DNA of 64,000 nt from JBBIPA01 sp963820495 (lineage in GTDB: Bacteria; Chloroflexota; Dehalococcoidia; GIF9; UBA5629). This document shows positions 18,007 to 25,384 of the stretch, piece after piece. Numbering within the stretch: position 1 is the stretch's first letter; each line of letters begins with the position of its first letter. The notes under the pieces are model-generated. The model had not been told where the DNA came from. It did not search any database and saw only the letters and a program-made list of their open reading frames with translations. The translations under genes and the position numbers were made by a program. The DNA lies in the NCBI GenBank assembly GCA_963820495.1, contig CAWGAF010000001.1:496001-560000 (forward strand), read 5' to 3'.

Positions 18007-18237
18007 ATGTGTTTAGCCGTTCCAGTACAGGTTGTGTCCATAGAGGGGAACGAAGCCGAGGTAGAAATCGGCGGAGTGAAACGTCGTGTCAGCATTGCGC
18101 TTACCCCAGAGGTTAAAGCTGGAGATTATGTTCTACTTCATACCGGCTATGCTATCAATGTCATTGATGAGGCAGAAGCACAGGAAACCTTAAAGATATT
18201 TGAACAGATGGCCCGCCTTGAGGATAGTGCTGATTGA
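18007..18237 (+). CDS. hypC: Hydrogenase assembly chaperone HypC
   Basis: 76 residues starting MCLAVPVQVVSIEGNEAEV; the invariant Cys2 that binds the Fe(CN)2CO precursor is present. The middle GDYVLLHTGYAINVIDE is the standard HypC/HupF family motif. HypC works with HypD to assemble the iron moiety and delivers it to the large subunit precursor. It lies 146 bp after hypF, the gap being filled by a hairpin repeat. Confidence 0.96.
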   Translation: MCLAVPVQVVSIEGNEAEVEIGGVKRRVSIALTPEVKAGDYVLLHTGYAINVIDEAEAQETLKIFEQMARLEDSAD

Positions 18238-18326
18238 GCTACTGGGAAGATTAAGTAGAAGCGAGCAATAGTCCTGATTAGTCTTGCTCGCAATAACAGT
18301 AGAGTTTTAAAGAAGAGGTAACTGAG

Positions 18327-19628
18327 ATTAAGAAATTAATAATTTCTAATCTGATATTGATAGTCTTGCTGCTGACATCATTACCAGTGATAGGCTGCCA
18401 ATCAAAGACTGAACCAGCTACATCAAATACTGCCACGACAGAGAAGCTCACCCCTGACCAGTACAATGACTCAGGACTGGCTCTGATCCAAGAAAAGAAA
18501 TACGACCAGGCTATCGCTGAGTTTACTAATGCCATCGAGCTAGCCCCGGAGTTACCTGGCGCTTATGTTAACCGTGGTAATGCCTACATGTTTAAAGGTG
18601 ATGTGGACAAGGCTATTGCCGATTATACTAAGACGATTGAACTATCATCGGCCTACGCCAAAGCTTATACCCTGCGCGGATATGCTTACTATATCAAATT
18701 GGAATTTGAGAAAGCTATTCCTGACTACGATAAGGCTATAGAGTTAGCGCCTGATTACATGCAGACCTACTACTACCGGGGAATGTACTACGATTATATC
18801 GATGAAAATGACAAGGCTATTGCCGACTATACCAAGGCGATACAATTAGACCCCGAATACGCCGAGGCCTACAATAACCGGGGTAGCACCTACGGCAAGA
18901 CAGGTCAATATGATAAGGCAATTGCCGATTTCACCAAAGCCATTGAACTAGTCCCCAATTACGCCCAAGCCTATAGAAACATGGGACATGCCTATGAGAT
19001 TAAGGGAGACTATGACACGGCCTTGGCAAATTACACCAAGGCAATAGAGCTGGCTCCTGATTATACACAGGCTTATACCAGCCGGGCTTCTGCATACTCT
19101 AGCAAAGGGAAATACGACGAGGCCATTGCCGATTATACCAGGGCAATTGAGCTAGCTCCCGACCTTGTAGATGCTTACAGTTACCGGGGTGATATTTACT
19201 ATACTGAAGGAGAATACGATAAAGCTATTGACGATTACAACAAGGCAATTGAGCTGAAGCCTGGTGATGCCTCCAATTATAGCGCTAGAGGCATTTGCTA
19301 CGCCACGTCAAAACAGTATGATAAAGCCCTGGCTGACTTCAATAAAGCAATTGAGCTGAAGCCTGATTTTGTGCTGGCTTATGCCGAGCGAGGTTCCGTC
19401 TACTTCAGCATAAAGGAATATGACCAAGCTATCCAAGATTACACCAGGGCACTAGAACTAGAGCCTAAGTACGCTAATGCTTATGGCAACCGTGGATTGG
19501 TCTATGCCACGATCGGCAAAAGAACAGAGGCTATAGCCGATTTCGAGATGTTTATTCAATTGTCCGATGATCCCATCATAATCGAACAAACCAAACAGTG
19601 GATAAGGCAACTGAAGGCTGGTGGATAA
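18327..19628 (+). CDS. TPR-repeat lipoprotein
   Basis: About 11 consecutive tetratricopeptide repeats with the consensus YDKAIADYTKAIELAPDYAQAY cover nearly the whole chain after residue ~45. The only canonical in-frame start is TTG at 18357, which would cut the signal peptide. Starting at ATT 18327 gives I-KKLIISNLILIVLLLTS followed by the lipobox VIGC, with AGAGG 8 nt upstream, so an AUU start is likely. The product would be a membrane-anchored external scaffold. It is inserted between hypC and hypD, and its stop overlaps the hypD start (19621), so it is co-translated with hydrogenase maturation genes. Whether it takes part in hydrogenase assembly is not shown. Confidence 0.85.
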   Translation: MKKLIISNLILIVLLLTSLPVIGCQSKTEPATSNTATTEKLTPDQYNDSGLALIQEKKYDQAIAEFTNAIELAPELPGAYVNRGNAYMFKGDVDKAIADYTKTIELSSAYAKAYTLRGYAYYIKLEFEKAIPDYDKAIELAPDYMQTYYYRGMYYDYIDENDKAIADYTKAIQLDPEYAEAYNNRGSTYGKTGQYDKAIADFTKAIELVPNYAQAYRNMGHAYEIKGDYDTALANYTKAIELAPDYTQAYTSRASAYSSKGKYDEAIADYTRAIELAPDLVDAYSYRGDIYYTEGEYDKAIDDYNKAIELKPGDASNYSARGICYATSKQYDKALADFNKAIELKPDFVLAYAERGSVYFSIKEYDQAIQDYTRALELEPKYANAYGNRGLVYATIGKRTEAIADFEMFIQLSDDPIIIEQTKQWIRQLKAGG

Positions 19629-20722
19629 ACAGTTGAGATATATCGACGAATACCGTGATGTCGAGCTGGCTAAAAAGCTGATAAAAAGAATAGAGAGGCT
19701 ATCCACCAGACCAGCCAGGTTAATGGAATTCTGCGGCGGACATACCGTTGCCATTATGAAAAACGGCCTCCGCCAGCTGCTACCACCAACTATAGAGATG
19801 CTCTCTGGCCCGGGCTGTCCCGTCTGCGTTACCGCCAATGCCGATATTGATAAAGCCATTGCCCTGGCAAATTTGCCCGATGTCATCATCACCACCTTCG
19901 GCGATATGATGAAAGTGCCCGGCAGCTATTCCAGCCTACAGCAAGCCAGAGCAAAGGGGGCTGACATACGCATTGTTTACTCCACACAGGATGCCCTCCA
20001 AATCGCCCGAGATAACCCTGATAAATCGGTCATTTTCATTGGCATCGGCTTCGAGACCACTGCCCCGACTATAGCTGCTTCAATTCTCCAGGCAGAAGCA
20101 GAGAAAATTAGGAACTTTTATGTTCTGTGCCTGCTGAAGCTGTGTCCCCCAGTAATGAAAGCACTGCTAGACCTCGGTGAAATCAAACTGGATGGTATCG
20201 TCTGCCCCGGGCATGTCAGCACCATAATCGGCTCTCATCCCTACGAATTTATCCCCCATAGATTACGGAGTTGCCTGCGTGGTTTCTGGGTTTGAGTCGC
20301 TGGATATTTTACTTTCGGTAGCCATGCTGGTGGAGCAAATCGAAACAGGAAAGCCACAAGTAGAGATAGCCTACCGTCGAGGAGTGAAGCCTGAGGGCAA
20401 TGTAAAAGCCCTGGAACTCATCGATAAAGTCTACGAAGTTGATAAAGCTGGTTGGCGAGGCATCGGCGAGATTCCGGGCAGCGGTTTGAAATTAAGGAAA
20501 GAATATGAGAGGTTTGATGCTAACCTCTCTTTTACTTTTGCTGTTGAACCAGTGCGGGAGGCGAAGGGCTGTATCTGCGGAGAAATCCTCCGCGGCATAA
20601 AAACACCTGCTGACTGCAAGCTATTCCGCAAGGTCTGCATACCAGAAAATCCCATAGGTCCCTGTATGGTCTCTTCTGAAGGCGCCTGTTCTGCCTATTA
20701 TATATATGGAGCTGATTTATGA
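19621..20722 (+). pseudogene. hypD: hypD, hydrogenase formation protein, one frameshift
   Basis: GTG start overlapping the preceding TPR gene. The first frame carries MEFCGGHTVAIMK, GPGCPVCVTANADIDKAI, TTFGDMMKVPG and GIGFETTAPT, all HypD signatures. It then breaks near 20253-20257, where a run of five C replaces the expected four. The next frame continues immediately as IDYGVACVVSGFESLDILL and runs to RKVCIPENPIGPCMVSSEGAC. Joined, the product would be about 367 residues, the full HypD length with the Fe-S cysteines. As read, the protein is cut at residue 224. It could be a sequencing error or a real lesion; the rest of the coding sequence shows no decay. Confidence 0.9.
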
Positions 20723-21725
20723 ATGAAATCATCCTGCTGGCTCATGGCAGCGGCGGTAAGCTGAGCCATGACTTGATAGAAAAGAACCTGCTGCGCCCTC
20801 TTAATAACCCGCTACTGGCTAAGCTTGATGACTCAGCGGTATTTGACCTGAAGGGGACGACTCGCCTTCACTACAGACAGCTATGTGGTCAGTCCCCTCT
20901 TTTTCCCCGGTGGCGATATCGGCAAACTGGCAGTATGCGGCACAGTCAATGATTTAGCCATGAGTGGTGCCACACCTCTGTATTTGAGCCTGTCTCTGAT
21001 TATTGAAGAGGGACTATTACTGAGTGAACTGGGCAGGGTGATAAGTTCCATCAAGGCTGCTGCCGAAGAAGCTGAAATTAAGATAATCACCGGTGATACC
21101 AAGGTAGTGAATCGGGGCAGCGTTGACCGTCTGTTTATTAACACCTCGGGCATAGGGGTTGTGCCCAAGGATGTGGATATCTCTGGAGCTAACGCTAAGG
21201 TAGGCAACAAGGTTATACTCAGCGGTACCATCGGTGACCATGGCATTGCTGTTATGAGTCAGCGTGAAGGCTTGAAATTCTCGGTACCTGTCCAGAGTGA
21301 TTGCGCACCGTTAAATAAACTGGTGGCACAAATGCTGGAGGTTTCACCCAAGATTCATTCTCTCCGTGACCCCACTCGCGGGGGGCTGGCGACCACTCTG
21401 AATGAGATTGCCAGACAGTCGAATGTGGGTATCAGGATAGATGAGGACAAGATACAGGTTAACAATGGGGTGCGGGCTGCCTGTGAGCTACTTGGCTTCG
21501 ATGCGCTTTATGTCGCTAATGAAGGCAAACTGGTGGCAATAGTTGACTCCAGAGATGCGGAGAAAATCCTGAATAAAATGAAACAAAACCCTTATGGTGT
21601 AAATGCCGCAATTATCGGTGAAATAACTACCGAGCATAAGGGCAAGGTAATCATGAGAACCCAGCCTGAGCGCTTCTCGTATAGTGGATATGCTTTCTGG
21701 AGAACTATTGCCACGAATATGTTAA
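20719..21725 (+). pseudogene. hypE: hypE, carbamoyl dehydratase, two frameshifts
   Basis: Starts with an ATGA overlap with the hypD stop (MNEIILLAHGSGGKLSHDLI). Removing one G from the GGGG run at 20853-20856 restores KGRLAFTTDSYVVSPLFFPG, the HypE nucleotide-binding region. The middle (VCGTVNDLAMSGATPLYL; DPTRGGLATTLNEIA) is intact. Removing one C from CCC at 21660-21662 restores RIVDMLSGELLPRIC and a stop at 21723-21725. The C-terminal PRIC cysteine is the one HypF modifies. Without correction the protein ends in unrelated residues from a repeat. Two +1 changes in one gene next to one in hypD is unusual. Confidence 0.9.
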
Positions 21726-21749
21726 TCATGCCAACCTCTCGCCCCGCTC

Positions 21750-21850
21750 TATCATTGCGATCACAGCAAAGCAATCGTTTAGTCTTTCCATCCAACCTAG
21801 CCCTTGCTTCGTCATCCCGATTCAGTCGGGACTCCTCGCAATGACAGACC
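21750..21850. repeat. REP-like intergenic repeat (family C)
   Basis: Holds TCATTGCGATCACAGCAAAG, CGTCATCCCGATTCAGTCGG and CTCCTCGCAATGACAGACC. The two halves form a dyad, TCATTGCGA facing TCGCAATGA. It separates hypE from the left inverted repeat of the mobile element. Confidence 0.55.
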
Positions 21851-21855
21851 AATGC

Positions 21856-21894
21856 AGGGACAGACCTGAAGGGGTTCTGCTCGGAAGTGGTTGT
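21856..21894 (+). repeat. Left terminal inverted repeat of the element
   Basis: Begins AGGGACAG and ends CTCGGAAGTGGTTGT. Its inner 15 bp match the complement of the right repeat exactly, and 33 of 39 positions match overall. Confidence 0.8.
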
Positions 21895-22367
21895 CAATGG
21901 CTAATCCTAAGGAATACATTGTCTGCACTAGTAGTCTCCCAATATTTTGGATATTTAAATTTCATCCCCTTTTCAGTAAACTCAGATTTAAATACTTCAG
22001 ATTCAACTCTATTGAGTAAGTTTATTTTGTCAGTCGCAATATTTTGCAATTCCTTATATTCTATAGGTACTGTTTTATTTAAATGGTGGAAATCATGTCT
22101 CTGTTGCCCGCCATGTATATTTGCTAAAAGTTCACTTACATCTGGTTGGACAGACTCAGTTTTAATCTTCCTAATATTGACTTCAAACTTACTTGATGGT
22201 TGATTCCCTGTCCATTTTTCATACATAAAACGTGCTAAAGCCTCAGCCACGGTTTGACACAAAGCAATACATCCATAATAATACCCAGACTCAAATAATA
22301 ACTGACATTCAGAAGACACATAAGAGAAATAATGATTTGGGATAATAGGTTGCCTAGTTGTTTTCAT
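21894..22367 (-). CDS. HEPN-like hypothetical protein in mobile element
   Basis: 157 residues. The helical stretch LFESGYYYGCIALCQTVAEA followed later by RHDFHHLN (Arg-x4-His, about residues 89-94) resembles HEPN/DUF4145-type proteins, whose R-x4-6-H motif can form an RNase site. This is a pattern-based guess. It is the last gene of the element; its stop codon overlaps the left terminal repeat. Gap to the transposase gene is 40 bp. Passenger, regulator or toxin functions are all possible. Confidence 0.6.
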   Translation of the reverse strand: MKTTRQPIIPNHYFSYVSSECQLLFESGYYYGCIALCQTVAEALARFMYEKWTGNQPSSKFEVNIRKIKTESVQPDVSELLANIHGGQQRHDFHHLNKTVPIEYKELQNIATDKINLLNRVESEVFKSEFTEKGMKFKYPKYWETTSADNVFLRISH

Positions 22368-22407
22368 ATCAGCCTTACCTCTATCAGAATAATAAGATAT
22401 TGTGAAC

Positions 22408-23436
22408 TCATCCTATCCTCCTTATCCTACGTATATGTTGCACTACTGTTATTTGTTTTGGGATAGTTTTGTCTCTTATTCTATATTGTTTTGCCCTAGT
22501 TACACGTTTGCGTTCACGTTCTCTTCTACGGATTATTTGTAATGGAGTCATTGGCATCCTTGCGAAACCTATCTCCGCAACGTTTGGGGGTTTAATATCA
22601 GGCATTACATTGTATTTGATTAACTTTAGCCAATCTTCACAAGGTAACACTACTTTGGCTTTTTCTGCAGGTGTAACATAGCTATCCCTTTTAGTCTCTA
22701 AAGACTGATGTGGTCTAATGAAGTTGTAATGCACAAGAAAACCATCCATAATCAACTTTGCGGTCTCATAGCTTTTTAATCCTCGCATAACCTTTGTCCG
22801 ACCTTTGATAGTACCTTGCATACGCTCTATGAGGTTATTGTTTGGACTGGCAGTAAACTTCTTAACCTTTAAGTGTCGTGCTCTGTTTTTATAGGTTAGT
22901 GCGATTGCCTCCATATAGGAATTGAGGCTATCGGTCATAATCACTTTTGGGAATTTGCCTGCTCTCAAATTGGCTTTGTGCATGAGAATCATAGCATCGT
23001 CTACAGTTCGTTTTGTTGAAATATGAGAGGCTAATAGAAATCTTGTCTTAAAATCAATGACATCCCATAGCCAATGCTTTGTTCCGTTAATATCAATCAT
23101 GGTTTCATCGGCAAGCCAAACATAGCCTACTTCTGGCTTGATATCCTTTGTCTTTTCAATAGCTTCTTTTGTGAATCGTGTTATCCATTCATAGACAGTG
23201 GAGCTAGAAGGATAAATACCATAGGCTTGTTTTAAATTTCTACGTATGGCATTTAGTGATAAACCATCGTAGTATAAACTCAAAGCTAAAGCCACTTGCT
23301 CTACTGGCGTTTGCATATACGGTAATGCAGTGTTAGATACGAATTTACGTTTACAATCGTTGCAATAGTATCGTTGTATACCATTGAAAGTACCAAATTT
23401 TTTGGTATTTGTTGAGTTACAATATTTACATGGCAT
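22408..23436 (-). CDS. DDE-type transposase with N-terminal zinc ribbon
   Basis: 342 residues. The N-terminal CKYCNST...YYCNDCKRKF (residues 3-31) is a zinc ribbon, followed by a helix-turn-helix-like region (YYDGLSLNAIRRNLKQAYGI). The catalytic core follows the IS6/IS240-type DDE pattern: VWLADETMID (first Asp, about residue 109), VIMTDSLNSY (second Asp, about 168) and NNNLIERMQGTIKGR (Glu, about 206). The C-terminal ~90 residues are basic (RRRERERKRVTRAKQ), longer than in simple IS6 transposases. It starts 5 bp after the stop of the upstream 92-residue gene, implying operonic expression with passenger genes. Confidence 0.88.
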   Translation of the reverse strand: MPCKYCNSTNTKKFGTFNGIQRYYCNDCKRKFVSNTALPYMQTPVEQVALALSLYYDGLSLNAIRRNLKQAYGIYPSSSTVYEWITRFTKEAIEKTKDIKPEVGYVWLADETMIDINGTKHWLWDVIDFKTRFLLASHISTKRTVDDAMILMHKANLRAGKFPKVIMTDSLNSYMEAIALTYKNRARHLKVKKFTASPNNNLIERMQGTIKGRTKVMRGLKSYETAKLIMDGFLVHYNFIRPHQSLETKRDSYVTPAEKAKVVLPCEDWLKLIKYNVMPDIKPPNVAEIGFARMPMTPLQIIRRRERERKRVTRAKQYRIRDKTIPKQITVVQHIRRIRRIG

Positions 23437-23441
23437 ATACT

Positions 23442-23720
23442 TTACCTACTCATTTTCTGAAGTTGTTTTGCTATTTTTGTTCTTATTTCATCTAAAAATA
23501 TTTCATCTGCTTGCTGCCATATTGTTGTATATGGTTGGTGATTATACATACTAGCCAAACGTTCATATCCAATGCCTTTGATATAACTTTCGTAATCTCT
23601 TAATTTTCGAGATAACATCCCGTCTGGTTGAATTTTGCATTTTCCTAGTTCACTTTTTAGTTCAGCCCAAGTCGTATTATTATTGATACTCTCTAGTAAC
23701 CCTATGTCATTATTGTCCAT
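23442..23720 (-). CDS. Hypothetical protein in mobile element
   Basis: 92 residues, not recognised: MDNNDIGLLESINNNTTW, then a charged helical body ending in DEIRTKIAKQLQKMSR. It has no membrane segment or cysteine pair. It lies between the membrane protein and the transposase with 8-bp and 5-bp gaps, so it is almost certainly translated with them. A regulatory or accessory transposition role is possible; nothing in the sequence proves it. Confidence 0.6.
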   Translation of the reverse strand: MDNNDIGLLESINNNTTWAELKSELGKCKIQPDGMLSRKLRDYESYIKGIGYERLASMYNHQPYTTIWQQADEIFLDEIRTKIAKQLQKMSR

Positions 23721-23728
23721 ATATCTTA

Positions 23729-24223
23729 TTAACTCATAAAAAAAAGTAGCCTCCCATTAGTTGTCCATCCTTTGTTTTTGTCGCTATATTTATGATTTAA
23801 CTCAATTTCCCTAATATTTAAATTATTTAATGTCTCTGAGGTTATCTTATTGATGTCAATATTCTTTAACATTACCTCAATCTCGGTCTTCATTTTAGGT
23901 AATAACTCCAATATTTTGTCAGCACTACTTTGCTGTACCCTTGACCAAGTATCCGTTAATCCAACAACTAGGTTTTTATTACGTAATACCGCAAATATAA
24001 TTAAGCCAATTACAGTACCCCCAATAATTGACCAAACATACCAAAATTCGTTGCTATTATAAATACAAACACGTGCTACTATATAAAATATAAGTAATCC
24101 GCCACCTGCGCTGAGTAGCCATAAAAGTACACGTGTTCTTAATTGCCCTACTAACACACCACCAACCCCTCCAAGTAATAGTCCTGCTGCAATAAGAACA
24201 AGTTCAAGAAATATTTTATCCAT
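23729..24223 (-). CDS. Three-TM membrane protein in mobile element
   Basis: 164 residues. Three hydrophobic helices lie in the first half (about 5-27, 32-54 and 62-82; for example GLLLGGVGGVLVGQL and IIGGTVIGLIIFAVL), followed by a soluble, charged C-terminal domain (TEIEVMLKNIDINKITSETL). No known family is apparent. It is the first gene of the element, starting 28 bp inside the right terminal inverted repeat, so its promoter is likely within or next to that repeat. A membrane protein as passenger of a transposon with this gene order is unexpected. Confidence 0.6.
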   Translation of the reverse strand: MDKIFLELVLIAAGLLLGGVGGVLVGQLRTRVLLWLLSAGGGLLIFYIVARVCIYNSNEFWYVWSIIGGTVIGLIIFAVLRNKNLVVGLTDTWSRVQQSSADKILELLPKMKTEIEVMLKNIDINKITSETLNNLNIREIELNHKYSDKNKGWTTNGRLLFFMS

Positions 24224-24251
24224 GATTTTATTCTATCATAGAAACAGGATA

Positions 24252-24290
24252 ACAACCACTTCCGAGTAGAACCTCTAAAGACCTGTCCCT
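24252..24290 (-). repeat. Right terminal inverted repeat of the element
   Basis: Read on the minus strand it begins AGGGACAGGTC and ends CTCGGAAGTGGTTGT, the partner of 21856-21894. Confidence 0.8.
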
Positions 24291-24319
24291 ACGCTAGCGA
24301 CGAGCCACGAATATTTCGT

Positions 24320-24349
24320 TTGACACAAGTTTAATCATGGGTGTACAAT
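24320..24349 (+). promoter_or_regulatory. Sigma-70-type promoter for the hydrogenase operon
   Basis: TTGACA (24320-24325), 18-bp spacer, TACAAT (24344-24349). It lies immediately outside the right terminal repeat and about 135 bp before the start codon of the hydrogenase small subunit. A new promoter here would keep structural genes expressed despite the insertion upstream. Confidence 0.6.
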
Positions 24350-24484
24350 TTGGAGGTTTTGCCTGTAGATACTCATTCAATACGATGATATTTTTTCTCC
24401 TTCAAGTTGATTTGGCCAGAATTTTAGTCCAGCAGGTTACCTAAAACTTATGCTGGCTTGTCTAGTTACAGAAAAGGAGGATAT

Positions 24485-25384
24485 ATGGCACAAGCAAAGG
24501 TTCAAGAAATTCCAGTGCTCTGGGTACAGGCTGGCACCTGCACTGGGTGTTCCGTATCTGTCCTCAATACGGTCAGTCCCACCATCAAAAACGTGCTCAT
24601 CGACGAAGTTATCCCTGGCAAGCATGTTAACCTTAAATTCCAGGCGACCGTAATGGCAGGACAAGGAGACGCCGTACTCGAAGTACTCGAGGACACATCC
24701 CAGAAAAACAAAGGTGGCTATGTTCTAGTCATCGAAGGCGCTATACCTACCAAAGATGGCGGTATGTATGGGACATTAGGAGAAAAAAATGGCAAACCTT
24801 TACCCATGGCACCCCGCATGGAAGCCCTGGCTAAAGATGCGCTGGCAATCATTGCTCTGGGTACTTGTGCCGCTTTCGGTGGCATAGCTGCGGGGAAACC
24901 TAACCCCGGTGGCTATGTTGGCGTTGATGCTCTATTGAAATCTAAAGGTATTAACAAACCGCTAATAAATATTTCCGGTTGTCCCCCACACCCCGACTGG
25001 TTCGTGGGCACGGTTGCCTCGGTACTCCTGACGGGCTTGCCCAAGCCTGAAGCTCTGGATGAGCATAAGCGTCCCAAGGCATTCTACGGACACCTAATCC
25101 ATGAGAACTGCCCGCGGCGAGCCTATTTCGATGAAGGCAAGTTTGCTCGGAAATTTGGTGAACCCGGCTGTTTGAATGAGCTGGGCTGCAAAGGCCCTGT
25201 TACCTATGCTGATTGCTCACTAAGGTTATGGAATCATGGTACCAATTGGTGCATCGGCGCCGGTTCGCCCTGCATCGGCTGCTGCGAACCAGGATTCCCC
25301 GATTTGGTAGCGCCTATGTATCAGAAACTGAGTGATGCTAACATGCCTATGGTGGGCAAACTCCAGGGAAAGGAGGCCAAGTAA
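24485..25384 (+). CDS. [NiFe] hydrogenase small subunit (group 1/2-like, no Tat signal)
   Basis: The start is ATG 24485 with AAAGGAGG just upstream; an in-frame GTG/ATG region at 24458 is less likely. The 299-residue protein has the Fe-S ligand motifs CTGCSVSVL (proximal), GTCAAFGG, SGCPPHPDW, and LGCKGP...CIGAGSPCIGCCEPGFPD (medial and distal). The order matches group 1/2 uptake hydrogenases. No twin-arginine leader and no C-terminal membrane anchor are present, so it should remain in the cytoplasm. RBS AAAGGAGG for the large subunit lies at its end. It transfers electrons from the Ni-Fe site to a partner, probably encoded in the same operon. Confidence 0.93.
   Translation: MAQAKVQEIPVLWVQAGTCTGCSVSVLNTVSPTIKNVLIDEVIPGKHVNLKFQATVMAGQGDAVLEVLEDTSQKNKGGYVLVIEGAIPTKDGGMYGTLGEKNGKPLPMAPRMEALAKDALAIIALGTCAAFGGIAAGKPNPGGYVGVDALLKSKGINKPLINISGCPPHPDWFVGTVASVLLTGLPKPEALDEHKRPKAFYGHLIHENCPRRAYFDEGKFARKFGEPGCLNELGCKGPVTYADCSLRLWNHGTNWCIGAGSPCIGCCEPGFPDLVAPMYQKLSDANMPMVGKLQGKEAK

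Larger units (their letters stand above)
21856..24290 (-). mobile_element. Putative 2.4-kb transposable element with four genes
   Basis: Bounded by imperfect 39-bp terminal inverted repeats at 21856-21894 and 24252-24290 (33 of 39 positions match by my alignment). All four genes point left: a membrane protein, a 92-residue protein, a DDE transposase and a 157-residue HEPN-like protein. The first gene begins 28 bp inside the right repeat and the last gene's stop codon touches the left repeat, so the element is fully packed. The interior is A+T-richer than the hyp and hydrogenase genes on either side. No clear target-site duplication is visible beside the repeats. It separates hypE from the hydrogenase structural genes. 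Confidence 0.75.

Noticed and set aside
20279..20722. Separate gene for the second part of hypD starting at an internal GTG
   Set aside because: The residues continue HypD without a gap and the start has no ribosome binding site; it is the second half of a frameshifted gene.
19621..21725. Programmed ribosomal frameshifting in hypD and hypE
   Set aside because: No classical slippery site with downstream stimulator was seen, three separate events would be needed, and all are +1 changes in short homopolymers, which fits sequencing error or mutation better.
22408..23436. Element consisting of the transposase gene alone
   Set aside because: No inverted repeats were found immediately around the transposase; the good repeats lie outside the neighbouring three genes.
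24458..24484. Earlier start giving nine extra residues on the hydrogenase small subunit, possibly a signal
   Set aside because: MSSYRKGGY has no twin-arginine motif or hydrophobic core, and the strong GGAGG belongs to the ATG at 24485.
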